64,000 nucleotides of DNA from Cryptomeria japonica (taxonomy: Eukaryota > Streptophyta > Pinopsida > Cupressales > Cupressaceae): assembly GCF_030272615.1 (NCBI RefSeq), contig NC_081413.1, positions 187,388,669 to 187,452,668 on the forward strand, read 5' to 3'. The first letter of the stretch is position 1. The number at the start of each line of letters is the position of its first letter. A program made the position numbers and the translations under genes. The notes beneath the pieces were generated by a model that was not told the DNA's origin, did no database searches, and saw nothing but the letters and a program-made list of their open reading frames with translations. This document shows, piece after piece, positions 11,566 to 23,362 of this stretch.

Positions 11566-13446
11566 TATTAGAGTACAATGAACACTAAGAGGGGGAGTAA
11601 ATCAGTGTTCATACAGAATTTTAAGTTTTGAATTCTTTTACACACTTTGGCCAATTTGAACAATATGAAGCAAATAGAGTAGATACAAAGACAAACAAAC
11701 CATACACAAGAATATGGCACAAAGATATGTCTTGAGTGGAAACCCTCCTAGGGAATAAAACCACTCACTAATTTGCCTCATTGGCTTATCTTGAAATATT
11801 CTTTGTACAATGCCTCATTGACTGATTATATGTCTCACTAACAATTCTATCTCATTGATAGTATTTTTCAAATGCCTCACTAGCTTTGAATGGCTCACTA
11901 ACCTTTCCTCATTTATACAATCATTTCATTTTCAATACAAGGTATCATCTTTTTTTCATTCAAGTTCAACCCCTGATCTTCCGTCACTTAATATTCAAAG
12001 GGAAAGTTCAAATACAACATGATAGTAAGTATTTTTCGAATACATAATACCATGAGATATTTATACAATTGTAGTATATAACAAATCATTGAATGTGCTT
12101 ACAAAATGTGAATCAATACAATGCCTTATTCTTTAAAAAATAATTCTCTTCAGTACATCACGTATAAGAAGCAATAGAAGGAAGCTTTTATAATTTCTTG
12201 CATTACTAAACTGAAAAACAACTTCCTTTTCAAAACTGAAATTCATCTCTAACTGTTCTAAACAATTTCAACTGATTCAAACTGAAATTTTAAACCAATG
12301 CTAATCAAACTTTATAAAACAAAGCTTCATAATGAAGTTTCAATGATGTGTCACCAATATACTTTAAATAATTATTTTCAAGAGTGTACTTTCCATTCTT
12401 TCAAATGCCAACTAACCATGTTTGAAATAACCAACTGTTGGCACCAACATTATAAACAAAAGAAAGAGATTTGTGTATACAATTTGAGAAGACAACAAGA
12501 AGTTAACAACCAAAGTATGCATGAGGTTAACAAACTGAACATAGACCTACAATGATTAAATGTAAAGATAGTGCATGACATGACAAACCCTTAACTATGA
12601 TTAGAAACTTTAGTTCAAAACTAAACCCTTAACCCACTGTGTTAGGGTTAATAAACTGCACTTACGAAGATATACAAATGCAATGTATCAACTTAAAACT
12701 GACACCAAACACTTTCACAAATGCTCAAAGAAAAACCATTAACACACAAATGCAATTGACAGATGCTTCAAACAAACAACTTCCTTAATGGAAGATATAA
12801 CAAATCCGAAACCAAAAGTTTTTCCTTTTCTTTTCAAGAAACAATGAAACTAAAAGTGAAGAACCTGTAGTAGCCTGTCACCAACTGTCTTTTCTTCATC
12901 ATTGTCATTTTACCAATCATAAACCATCAAAACCTATCATGAATCTTTTCCAGCTATTCCTCATTGGCTCAAGTCGTGCCTCGGCTGCTTCGGGCCGTGC
13001 CCCTAGCCTAAGCAAGGGCTCTAAAATTTGCAATATTAAAAAAAAAAATGAATCAACTTCTTTTTGATATCTGATGGGATTAAGGTCTCACTTTTTAATT
13101 TTCAAACATTGCAAATAAATGACTTGTAAAAAAGATGCAATTCCTTTTATATTAGGAATTTATCAAAAAAACATTTTTTCAACCATTGCAACCACTAAGA
13201 CCATGGGGTGAAGTAAATATATTCAACTTTATCCTTGCATAGGGTTCCTTTTCAAGGATCATGATAGTGCAAATATTTATCTAATTATGACAATAATGCC
13301 AACCTCTCCAAATGTCCAAGTGGTATTAATGATCTCACAAGTTTATATGAAATAATATGAAAAATGCCAATAATATCATGATAATTTGAATCAAATTGCC
13401 ATAGGAGAAAATTCATGACATCTCATAACATTTGACACTAATGCCA
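11566..13446 (-). repeat. C0 5' LTR (about 1.88 kb)
   Basis: The inner edge is set by the primer site; the outer edge by alignment of 13270-13446 with 6466-6643. The terminal dinucleotide at 11566 is TA instead of TG. It shows the AACACTAAGAGGGGGAGTAAATCAG block near its inner end, which all copia-type LTRs in this window share in some form. A short GC-rich patch at 12965-13015 stands out from the AT-rich background. No gene seen. Confidence 0.7.
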
Positions 13447-13678
13447 AAAATGTCTTAGGGGTTAACAAATATTTCACTCGGAATTGGCTCAATTCTATGT
13501 TATTTGTGAGGAACCAGTTAATACTGAGAGGGGGGGGGGTGAATCAGTAATAATAATAAACTTTAAAACTTTAACAACCACCACAAATTTCTTTCAAAAC
13601 AACTCATAAACAGTACCGGTAATAACTAAAATCATACTGCTAATCGGATTCATCAAACTGTTCTTCTAAGTGTTGATC

Positions 13679-13695
13679 AACATGCATGCAATAGA
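13679..13695. repeat. L1 target-site duplication, left copy
   Basis: aacatgcatgcaataga, repeated exactly at 23346-23362. A TSD of this length is typical of LINE target-primed integration and unlike the 5-bp duplications of the surrounding LTR elements. Confidence 0.92.
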
Positions 13696-13701
13696 TGGGA
13701 A

Positions 13702-15403
13702 ATGGAGGGAACAATGCAAGCAGGGGGAAATTTGAAAACTGGAAATGGAGGGAACAACGAGGCTGGATCCTCTGGTTCTGATGCCACTGTAGCTCAAGGA
13801 CAAGCGATGGATGATAAGGATGGGAGACAGGATGGGGATGCACGGCTACGGGACCCTCCTCCTGACCGCAAAAAGATGATAGATTCCCCAAAATCGAGTC
13901 CCGAGGCTATGAAAGTTGACTCAGAAAAGATCAAGGAGGTGCAAGCCTTCAAACCCTAGAGTAGTCTTTTTGCAAGGAAAGCAACTGGAAAACCGATTGG
14001 TAAATCATCCTTCCCCTTTGTGAAAGATATATCTGATAAAAAAATGGGTAAACTTGCTATTGAGGTTCCAGATTTGGTTATCGATCATAGCATTTCTTTA
14101 ATGGCTTTCTCTTTGGTGGGGAAGTTTGTTGGACCACGACCCAATATTGAGGATGTTAGGTCTTTTGTAAAGAGAAAATGGAGACTGAAAGGTTAGGTTG
14201 ATGTTTCTGCCCTGTCCAGAGGTTTTTTTTGTTTCCTCCTTCTCTTGTGGGGAAGATATGGAAGCAGCATTAAGTGGTGGCCCTTGGATGTTTGGTAAAT
14301 CCTCTTTATCTATGAGAAAATGGTCTCGTAACATGGAACTCAATGACTCTTTCTTTGAATTTGCTCCAGTCTGGGTAAGGCTACCAGGCTTGAAGATGGA
14401 ATTTTGGGTGGAGGATGTCTTCTCAGGAATTGCTAACTCCTTTGGGGAGCTTGTTGCGATAGATTCAATGACTGCAACTCGCAAAAGATTGGTTTATATG
14501 CGCATTTGTGTCAATATTTCACAGAAGATGGACCTTCCTAGTGCTATTGATATAAGTTCCAAACTTAGATTATGGGAACAGACAATAGAGTTTGAATCAC
14601 TCCCCTTTGTGTACTTTTCTTGCAAAAAATTTGGTCACTGGGCTAAGGCCTGCCCTAGCAACCCTAAAAAACCTATGACGGTAAACACCCACAAACAGGT
14701 TTGGAAAGAAAAGAATAATAATAAGGAAGGTAACAAAGTGGAAGGAAGAAGTGGAAGTCTTGGTAATATAACAAAACTATCAAAAGGAGATAGAAATGAC
14801 CCTCCTAAGAATCCCCCTTTGAAGGAGGTTAAAAAGAATGAAATCAGGGAGTTTGAGATCAAAACAATCAATACTTTTGAGGCTCTACAGATTCAGGAGG
14901 AGAAGAATGATATCAATGAAGAGACACTTGAAGATGGTGAGATTGAGAACGTCACTGACTCTCATCATGAGGTCCCTCAAGTTTCTATAACAAAAAGAGA
15001 TTAATAGTGCCTAGACGAATTTGAAGGACATGAAATTAAACTTGGAAGGAGTAACAAGTTTGAATCGCCTCAGGTTAATCTAAATGCGTTATTCTAGATT
15101 ATTGGAGTTGATACACCCATATCATCCTACAAAAGAGGAGAACTATAGATTAATATGCAAGATGAGCCTAGAGAGGAGCAAGAAGAAGACATAATAGGGA
15201 ATGGAAAAAAGAAAAAAAACAAGAAGGCAGGAGGCCTTAATAGGGTGAAAACTAGGACTAGGTCCAAGGCTGATTTTGGTGCATCAAAATCCCCGCTAGG
15301 ACGTAAAACTATGAAATGGCATAGGGACCAGGAGAGCAAGCAAAACATAGTTGATGGAAGGCAGCGAACTATAAAGGAATCTTGCCCTCAGGTATCTAAA
15401 TGA
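13702..15403 (+). pseudogene. L1 ORF1 (nucleic-acid-binding protein), disrupted
   Basis: Opens at ATG 13702 with a Gly/Asp-rich segment, stops at 13957 (TAG) and continues in frame with FARKATGKPIG and SFVKRKWRLKG to about 14194. A T-run at 14223-14230 then carries an indel, and the frame shifts to that of 14198-15004. This gives DUF4283 features (LSGGPWMFGKSSLSMRKW, VWVRLPGL) and a knuckle YFSCKKFGHWAKAC, whose first Cys is replaced by Tyr. After TAA at 15002 the same frame reopens (15155-15403) with a Lys/Arg-rich tail. It ends in TGA overlapping the ORF2 ATG as ATGA. The protein would coat the LINE RNA. Confidence 0.85.
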
Positions 15404-18400
15404 AGGTAATACCATGGAATATCAGAGGCCTAAATGGTCTCAATAAACAGGATATATTACGGAATCTCATTCGAGACCAAAAACTAGATATTATCCTTGT
15501 TCAGGAAACCAAAATGAGTAAGGAGAAAGTGGAGAATTTAAACTTCTTTAAAAATGGAGGGGTATGTGGTAGCAGCTCGAATGGGGTATCTGGTGGGGTA
15601 GCAATATTCTGGAACAAGAAAACTATTTCAGGAGAAATGATTGATGAAGATGGTAACATAATACCCATGAAAGTTAAAAGCATCTATGAAGGAAAGGAAT
15701 GTGTGATTACCAATATCTATGCCCCTAATTCCAAATCTACTAGAAGCAAATTTTGGGATAAAATCCAGCCAAAAAGAAGATCTTTCCCTAGGAATAGTTG
15801 GGTTGTGATGGGAGACTTCAATACTCCTCTGCAAGGCATTGATAAATCTGGGGGAACTCAAGCTCAACAGGATAGCAGATCTGATTTGATGGATTTTATC
15901 AATGTCAATGCTCTTATTGATATAGATCTTAATGGAGCTTCCTACACTTGGTCTAACCGAAGGGATGGTGAAGACCTCATTCAGGTAAGACTTGATAGAT
16001 CCCTTGTTACTAATGATTGGATTCTTTCTCATAGATGATCCCTGTCTGTTATCAATAGAATTGGTTCAAATCATTATCCCATAACTTTTGTTGCTGAGAA
16101 CTTTAAGAATAATCAGAGTTTCCCTTTCCGGTTTGAGAGGATGTGGATTTCTCACCCTTATCTTGAAAAATCTATTGCCAACTGGTGGAATATTGATGTG
16201 AATGGAACTGCCATGTATAAAGTTGCTAAAAAACTTAAAAATATCAAAGTCAACATTAAGATATGAAACAAGAGGGTCTTTGGTGATATTTTTGATTCAA
16301 AGAAAAAGCTGAAGGAGGAACTAGAATAGATCCAAAACTCAATACAGAAAGATGGCTATAAAAAGTATCCCAAAGCTATGGAAGATGATGTATTAGTCAA
16401 ACTTCACAACATCATTTCTAGGGAGGAAATCTATTGGAGGCAGAGATCTAGGGCGATTTGGTTGGAGGCTGGGGACAGAAACACTAAATTTTTCCACATG
16501 ACTTCTTTGAAACATAAAGCTGCAAACAGAATTTCCAGATTAATTGCTGAGGACAAAATTCTTCTTAATAAGGATGAAATTAGGAATGAAGCTGTTAGTT
16601 TTTTCTCTCATCTCCTCACCAGGAACAAGGATATTGATTATACCCAATAACAAGATTTGGTTAATATAATTCCCAAGATCATTAATCCTAATCAGAATAA
16701 GGCCCTTTCTGCTATCCCTTTAGCTGGAGAAATTAAAAAAGTTGTCTTCTATTTTCAAGGGGATAAAGCTTCGGGTCCTGATGGCTTCCCTATGTTTTTC
16801 TTCCAAGAATTCTGGCATATTGTGGGTCAAGACACAGTCAATGCGGTAAAAGAAGTTTTTGGCTCTAGAAGAATGCTTAAGGAATTCAATTCCACTTTTA
16901 TTGCATTAATTTGTAAAGTTGCTGTGGTGGATTCAATGGGAAAATTTAGGCCAATAAGTCTATGTAACTCTTTCTATAAGATCATATCCAAAGTTTTGAC
17001 TACTAGAATTTTGGCTGTCCTCCCCTTCATCATCTCTGAGGAGCAAAAAGGTTTTGTTCCTGGCAGGTAGATTTTGGACTCTATCATTCTTGTGCATGAG
17101 AATATTCATTCCCTCAATGCTGCTAATAAAGGAGGATTTTTGATAAAGTTGGATTTGGCGAAAGCTTATGATAGAGTGGATTGGCAAGTTCTTTTCAGAA
17201 TCATGGAGGCTTTTGGATTTGATGAGAAGATAATCAAAATTATCAAAGAGCTGTTCTCCACTCTTATGTTTTCAATTCTCATTAATGGATCTCCTACAAA
17301 ATTCTTTAAATCATCAAGGGGACTCAGACAAGGAGATCCCATATCTCCTATTCTTTTCACCATCTTGGTAGAGAGCATGAGAAGATTGATCCATAATTTG
17401 AAAGTGAATAAAATCATCAAAGGCCTTCAACCTACCTCTGCTAATGTTTTTTGTTCTCACCAATAGTTTGTTGATGATACTATCCTTATGGGATATTCAT
17501 CTATTGGGGATGTTGATGCCTTCAAAACTGATCTTAATACTTATTCTTTGACTATTGGCTAGTAAGTCAATTGGGACAAATCGGCTATATACTTCATGAA
17601 CACTCTGGTCATAAGACAACAGAGAATTGCTAAAATTATTGGTTGCAAGGTGGACATGCTCCCTTCCACCTACCTAGGTCTTCCCTTGGGTTTAGTTCCC
17701 CCAAACTCCTTTTGGAATATGCTTATTGACAAACTCAACAAAAAACTTGCTGGATGGAAAGGAGCCATACACTCCAAAACCTCCCTGTTTATGCTCTCAG
17801 CTTGCTTGGTATCCTGGCTAAATTTGCTGAAGCATTGGAAAGAATCCAAAAGAGATTTCTATGGTCAAGAGTTGAAGAAAAAAAGAGGATATCCTTGGTT
17901 GCTTGGGACAAAGTGTGTATACCAAAGAGCAAAGGAGGGCTTGGGATTAAAGCTCTTAAAACCTTTAATAAAGCTCTCCTAGCAAAATAATTATGGAGAG
18001 CTTATGACATCAAGAAATATTGGAACCGAATCTGGTTTGACAAATATATTCAGAATCTGCCTATCCAAGATGTCCTTAACTCTAAAGACATCCATGTTGG
18101 ATCCTTCATTTGGAATAGTATTATCAAATCCATAAAAGTGACCAAAGCTGGAGCTGGATGGGTCCTTGGAAAAGGTGACAAAATAAGGTTTTGGGAGGAT
18201 CCTTGGATGAAGAATGAATCTCTCTTTGATCAAGGCAACAATCAATTTATTGAGGAATGTAAAAAGAGGTTTGGACCTATGGTGTGTGACATCTGGAAGG
18301 AGAACAAATGGATGAGGCTTGATGTTATACATGCTGGATTTTCCCTGCTCTAGAAGGAGCTGTTGTCCTTTTCTATTAACAAAGACTATGATGATATGTT

Positions 18401-19519
18401 TCTCTGGAAAAGTAATCCTAGAGGTGAATTTACAGTTGCTTCTGCCTACAAAAACACTTTTTCTCAGATTAGTAACCCCATTTGGGGTAAAGTTTGGAAC
18501 AAAATTCTAATCCCTAAAGTCAATATGTTCCTTTGGCTTGCTACTCACAATAGGATCCTAACTATTGACAATTTGGTTCAAAGAGGTTTCAAATTCCCTA
18601 ACAGGTGCGAGCTATGCTAGAAAGAGGAAGAATCAGTTGATCATCTATTTTTCCACTGGTCCTTTACCTGGGAAATTTGGAGTAAGTTGTGGGAGAAATG
18701 GAATTTGATTGGGTCATGAACAAGAGTTTCAAGGAAATTATTTGGCAATGGACTTTCCCCACCAATTGTCATCTTATCAAGAACTTTTGGTCTCTGATCC
18801 TCCCCATGACTTGTTGGGGAGTTTGCAAAGAGAGAAATAATAGAATATTTAGGGAAGCTAAATTCACCTCTAAGGTGGTCTTTGAAAAAATTTGCAGGGC
18901 TATAAAAGAGAACATAAATATTCCTCACAGGAATAATAAGCAATGGCAAGGCATTCTCACTGAATGGAACTTAATACATAAAGTTTGCAGATCTAACAAT
19001 AAGAATAGGAGAGATAATATTGTCTGGCGTTTTCCTAATCAGGATTGGATAAAGTTGAATTTTGATGGGGCGGCTAAAGGAAACCCTAGGAAGTTTGGTG
19101 GTGGAGTCATTAGAAATGCTCAAGGTGTCTGTATTGCGGCTATTGCTTCTCCTTTTGGGGTCCAAAATAATCATGTGGCTGAAGATCTGGCCATGCTAAA
19201 ATGCCTCCAGCTTGCTCAAGGATTCAAATTTAAAAAAATTTGGCTGGAAGGGGACTCCCTAAATATCATCCAAGGCCTTAAAGGTACTAATTTTGTTTCT
19301 TGGAATATTACTAACATAGTTGAAAGTGCTAAAAAAATATTTAATAACTATGTTAGTATTATCATAACTCATACTCTAAGAGAAGGCAATAAGGTTGCAG
19401 ACCTCTTAGCTAATGAAGGGGTCAATTTAGAGGTTGATGTTAAATATATTGGAGAGACCCATTGCAAAAGGGATGTTAGAGAGCAATTATTTTTTGATCA
19501 CATCAATGGGTCAAGTTAA
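15400..19519 (+). pseudogene. L1 ORF2 (endonuclease-reverse transcriptase-RNase H), disrupted
   Basis: The endonuclease spans 15400-16090: WNIRGLN, VQETK (Glu), NIYAP, GDFN, YTWSN and RLDR, with SNHYPI where SDHxPI is usual. After stops at 16036, 16264 and 16327 the RT begins: GDKASGPDGFP at about 16762, FRPISLCNSFYKIISKVL at about 16947, LIKLDLAKAYDRVDW at about 17143-17187 and GLRQGDPISPILF at about 17323-17361. FVDD is at 17467 and STYLGLPLG at about 17667. Further stops lie at 16648, 17068, 17464 and 17559-17564. Near 17800 the frame shifts ([22 protein letters not shown]). The RVT zinc-finger region is around 18470-18650 (KVNMFLWLATHNR, RCELC). A second frameshift near 18690 leads to RNase H. 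Confidence 0.92.
18689..19519 (+). pseudogene. L1 RNase H domain (C-terminal part of ORF2)
   Basis: This 276-codon open stretch is the longest intact piece of ORF2. Type I RNase H residues are all visible: Asp in KLNFDGAAKGNP (about 19054), Glu in HVAEDLAML, Asp in LEGDSLNII and Asp in EGNKVADLLANEG. The GGGVIRN loop is present. A plant-type RNase H at the ORF2 C-terminus is known for one group of plant L1 elements. The reading frame differs from the upstream RT by an indel near 18690, so the ATG at 18689 is probably internal, not a real start. Confidence 0.85.
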
Positions 19520-21143
19520 TATCATGATTATCTTTTGGGGTCCGGATTCCAAAGATAGAGTTTGGGGGCAGATTAACTGTTAGTTAATGATTGCCTTTAG
19601 ACATCATTTCTATGATCAAATGTGTGAGGAGGATTATAATAATAAATGTTGGTTTTGTGTGGCCATTAACATAAGCTTTAAAACTATGAAAGAGACTCTG
19701 TTATGTTATTCGAGAATTTTACACAAGAACTTGGGGTTATACCCGCGGACTGTGAAATACATCTTTGGGTACTTCTATTTGCAGTTCAAAATGGGTGGTA
19801 ATTTAAACAGGAATGAGCCCCTTGGCTGTGAAAACTGGAAGAGTGAACGAAAACTTTAGAGAAGGCTTCATAGATATGGCTTTACTGACTATATGGAAAA
19901 GCTACACGGAAGCAGAAATTCGGTGTCACATGGTTTTACTAGAGGCTAGAACAACAATAGAGTCACCTTGTTCGGGGAGATATGGCAAATTGATGAGGAT
20001 CTGGTTGCGGAGGTCATGGGTCCTCAGAAGGAGGGTACTAAATTCTATAGAGACCGAAAGTATGCAGCTGAAGCGTTCAAAAATTTCCTGAAATCAGAGG
20101 ATGAGAAGGTCAAGCTTGTCAAGAAAAATAACATCTCCTACTACCTTCCCCAACAGGTAAAGTCCTTTTGGCAGAAAGTTTTAAGGGTATTAATGGAGTT
20201 TCTCACTGTTGATGGTAGATTCACTAAAATCTATAACTATCATTTTGCAATTCTTAATCACTTCTGTCATGGGGCTAAAATCTCCTTGCCTTATTACTTA
20301 GCATCCTCTCTGAATGAGAGTTTGGCTGATTACACTAAAAAGCCTAATTCTTACCCTATAGCCCATCAGGGGCTCAACTTGCTCATTTATGAATACCTGA
20401 AGGAAAAAGCTAGGGCTAGCAAAGATGATCCCTTGGTCACCAATGCACATATTTCTGAGAGTTGTAAAGATTCTGATTCGGATGAGGATCAGCCTAATGC
20501 CCCTACCCATAAAAAATGGAGAGCTAATATAGATAATGTGGAAATGGAGGTGCACTATGATTTGGAGGAGGAAAAGGAGAAGGATATTGAGACAAAAATG
20601 GAGAGTGAGAAGGATGAGAATGTTGGTGAAGAGGAAGAAGGGGTTAACTCTGAAAACCCTTACTCTAACCCTATGGGCTCGGAAAGCAGGAATGTCACCC
20701 TGAATTCTAAGGAGGAAGACAACCCTAATTCTGTGGGCACTGAGCAGGGTAGGGATTCAGCGAATACTTTTTTGAACACTACTCGTAACTGTACTCTGGA
20801 ATCCTTCAACTTCTAGAAATGGGTTATTGACAACTGTAGTCACATAAATCTGTCCACTTAATTAAATGAATATTTAATATTTATTTGATTATTTAACCAT
20901 CAATTAATAATCAATTAAATTAATATATTTAATTAATTCATCTTAACCCTCTTCTCCTATTAATTAAATAAATTATTCAATTTATTTGATTTAATTCACT
21001 TAACCAAATTCAAACCATTAATTAAATAAATAAATCATATTTATTTAATTAAATCTTCTCTCATATTTAAATAAATTAATATTTATTTAAATCCCCCAAA
21101 ATCCCACCTCTCACATTTAAATAAATAAATAATTTATTTAAAT

Positions 21144-21380
21144 CACCTTTATCCTCCACCCACTTGTATTTTCCTACAAATGCAAGTTGCACAACTATTT
21201 TAAATAAATCAATTATTTAAATCACCTTTATCCTCCACCCACTTGTATTTTCCTACAAATGCAAGTTGCGCAACTATTTTAAATAAATCATTTATTTAAA
21301 TCACCTTTATCCTCCACCCACTTGTATCTTCCTACAAATGCAAGTTGCACAACTATTTTAAATAAATTATTTATTTAAAA
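21144..21380 (+). repeat. 79-bp tandem repeat, three copies, in S2 U3
   Basis: CACCTTTATCCTCCACCCAC starts at 21144, 21223 and 21302, 79 bp apart. The units are nearly identical, differing by single bases (for example TTGCACAAC/TTGCGCAAC). Tandem blocks like this in a U3 can act as enhancer repeats, which is inference. Confidence 0.9.
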
Positions 21381-21408
21381 TTCCTATTTATCCTCACCCA
21401 CTTGAAAC

Positions 21409-21572
21409 CTTTAATGGTTTCCCTTAAAGTATTCAAACTTAATGGTTTCTTTCTAGAGTCTTCTCAAGCTTTTAATGGTTTTCCTTAAAGTCTTCAAATT
21501 TAATGGCTTCCTTCTAAAGTCTTCTCAAACCTTTAATGGTTTCCCTTAAAAGTCTTCAAACATTTAATGTTT
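21409..21572 (+). repeat. About 61-bp degenerate repeat in S2 U3
   Basis: CTTTAATGGTTTCCCTTAAAG recurs with variation at about 21410, 21470 and 21531, each followed by TCTTCAAA and a TTAATGG(T/C)TTC block. The G1 LTR has a related TTTAATGGTTATTGAAGAC region at 5940-5970 in opposite orientation. Confidence 0.75.
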
Positions 21573-22184
21573 TATCTTCCTTTTTCTCATTTAAATAAAT
21601 TAATATTTATTCAAATGCAACTTACACAATTTAATTGAAATAAATGATTTTATTTTAATTGAAAATACCAAAATTCCTCCCACTTGCATTTTACTACAAA
21701 ATCCACTTGCATGCCTAAACCCTTCTAGATTCTTCTAAACCCTTCCTAATTAACCTAATCCATCCCCTAAATATTGTCACATTCCTAAGCAAATTGGAGT
21801 CACTTCTCAAAGACTCCAAAGTCTTTAAAAAGCAATTAATGCTTTGTGTGTTCAACAAATTAACCTCTAAAGTCTTCCAAACCACTTATGGCTCTTACAT
21901 GACCATTAATGGTTAATTCCACTTGCACCCATGGTTAAGGACTTTGACCCCTAACTTAACCCTCATGTAACCCATGTGTCTCTTCAAAGCATTTATTTCT
22001 TTGACTAGGGTAACCATCATGTCCCCTCAAGCATTTAATGCTCCTTATCTCTCCTCTCAAGCCTCCTCATGGTGACACTTGTCAACATGGGATTGGGTTG
22101 AAAGTCTCACATGGATTGAATATCTTTCAATCCTAACCCTTGTTAAGATTGCTCAATCTTAACCCTTCATTTCCCCATTTCTTG

Positions 22185-22193
22185 TATAAATAG
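22185..22193 (+). promoter_or_regulatory. Putative TATA box of S2
   Basis: TATAAATAG, about 1350 bp into the LTR, followed by a pyrimidine-rich CCCTTCTCC stretch. It is at the equivalent place to the G1 LTR TATA. Confidence 0.55.
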
Positions 22194-23172
22194 AACCCTT
22201 CTCCTCAAACAAAGGAGGAAGCATTAGAGTATTGTTGTTATACTGGTATTAGCATAGAGCTTTTTCATAGCATCACTATCTACACTTGCATAGCATTTGC
22301 TTATCATATTCAACCATCTTGAATCTCCATATGGCATCCATGGCTAGTGCTAAAAGCTGAGAGCTACACTCATTTGGGACTTGGAGAGGGGAGAAACAAG
22401 GGAGAAGCATCGAAAGGCATCATGGAAGCATCTTAGGGAGGCTCTTCTCCTTTCTTTTATTTTGTTAAACTTCTTTCATGCTTTTTGAAATCTCTTTTGA
22501 TATGTTTGGAGTGGGTTTTAGTTCTTTGTTTTGTTTTTATGGTTGAAACTAACTTATTAACATTGAACTTTGTTGTTGCCTTGTCCCCATTTCCATGACA
22601 TCAACAACATTACTAGCATTCAGAGCAAACTGAGGGATTTGGAAAATAAGATAAACAATTTGATTAAGGAAACAAATTCAGGGAAAAAGAATGAGGAGAT
22701 GGAAACAAGTGAAGCCGAGGAGGAAATCAAGATGGAGGACTGGCTAGAAACAGACTTGATTAAAGGGGATTTGAAACATCTAGAGGATGTTATCAAAATT
22801 GTGAAAGAATAGACTGAGCAGGATAAAGACAATATCAATACCCGTGTTGCTCGTATTGAGAAGGCTCTGAAAAGTTTCATGAACCACAATCTTGAGGTCC
22901 TAAAAGTTTCATCACAGAATATGAATGTCTTGGTGGATCACTTAGAGAGGAAAAATTAGGACAAGAAGCTGGTAATCATTGAAGATGTACTGACCTCCAG
23001 CTCCACCCATCAAATTTCTAGGCGAAGGACTAGGTAGAACACCACTGAGATGGAGACCAAAACAAAAGACATCCGGTTGAAACATTAGAGCAATGATTTG
23101 AGGGAAGTGGCCAAGGTGAAGATGCTATTGGTTCAGAATGTTGAGGAGTCTATAAAAGTGTTCAATTGATAT

Positions 23173-23345
23173 GTAATGTTGGGTTTTGGATGCATATTTC
23201 TTGTTGGCTCCTTGCTATCTTTTTGTCCTAGCTGCTAGTTTTTGTGCTGGTCTTTTGCAGTTGTTTTGTCTTGTTTCTTTCATGCTCATCTTTTGTATTG
23301 TAAGTGGGTTTCGGGTCCCTTAAAACCTATTTTTTGTTAATCAAA
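23173..23345 (+). other. L1 3' UTR and tail
   Basis: T-rich, non-coding, ending TTTTTTGTTAATCAAA just before the TSD. Plant L1 elements commonly end in such short AT-rich tails. No clear AATAAA signal. Confidence 0.6.
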
Positions 23346-23362
23346 AACATGCATGCAATAGA
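23346..23362. repeat. L1 target-site duplication, right copy
   Basis: An exact 17-bp copy of 13679-13695, after which C2 LTR sequence resumes. The uninterrupted partner LTR shows the site once, with one base changed, at 36179-36195. Confidence 0.92.

Larger units (their letters stand above)
6466..13446 (-). mobile_element. C0: truncated Ty1/copia element (gag and protease only)
   Basis: Bounded by matching LTR ends: 6466-6643 aligns with 13270-13446, and the latter is the end of the LTR at 11566-13446. Reading on the minus strand it has the 5' LTR, a degenerate initiator-Met primer site (11564-11551), gag, knuckles and the copia protease, then about 1.4 kb without coding sequence before the 3' LTR remnant. 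Integrase, reverse transcriptase and RNase H are absent, so it could move only in trans. It is interrupted by G1 (within the 3' LTR) and S1 (within gag). Confidence 0.8.
20835..22603 (+). mobile_element. S2: solo LTR of the G1 gypsy family
   Basis: 1769 bp, TGTAGTCACATAAATC...CATGACATCA, flanked by ACAAC at 20830-20834 and 22604-22608. AT-rich U3 with TTTAATTAAT blocks, then a TATA box and a transcribed-looking R/U5. It aligns in pieces with the G1 5' LTR in opposite orientation. The insertion point is independently confirmed because removing it restores the ORF3 reading frame of L1. Confidence 0.9.
19524..23172 (+). pseudogene. L1 ORF3: unrecognised third reading frame, split by S2
   Basis: An ATG at 19524 lies 4 bp after the RNase H stop. 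In frame 19524-20829 the stops are at 19581, 19857, 19950 and 20814. The N-terminal domain contains LFGEIWQIDEDLVAEVMG, FYRDRKY, YYLPQQVKSFWQKVLRVL and YHFAILNHFCHG (about 19970-20280), then an acidic region (DSDSDEDQ, EEEKEKDIE). Taking out S2 and one ACAAC joins codon 20832-20834 to codon 22609-22611 in the same frame. It continues with a coiled coil (SIQSKLRDLENKINNLI) to 22810 and, past stops, to about 23170. I do not recognise the family. The ...ID.DLVAEVMG.. block weakly recalls plant-mobile-domain or transposon-protein motifs. Confidence 0.7.
13696..23345 (+). mobile_element. L1: plant L1-type LINE with three reading frames
   Basis: Lies between 17-bp TSDs. Contents in order: ORF1 (DUF4283-like plus knuckle), ORF2 (AP endonuclease, reverse transcriptase, RVT zinc-finger region, RNase H), then a third frame with a coiled coil. 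The 3' end is GTTAATCAAA with only a very short A tail. Without the inserted solo LTR S2 and its extra TSD copy the element is about 7.9 kb. The 5' UTR is nearly absent (6 bp before the first ATG), so it may be 5'-truncated. It carries many stops and some frameshifts and so is inactive. Confidence 0.92.

Noticed and set aside
13010-13060. Insertion of a short GC-rich element in the C0 LTR
   Set aside because: The patch at 12965-13015 differs in composition, but I found no TSD or second copy to define an insertion.
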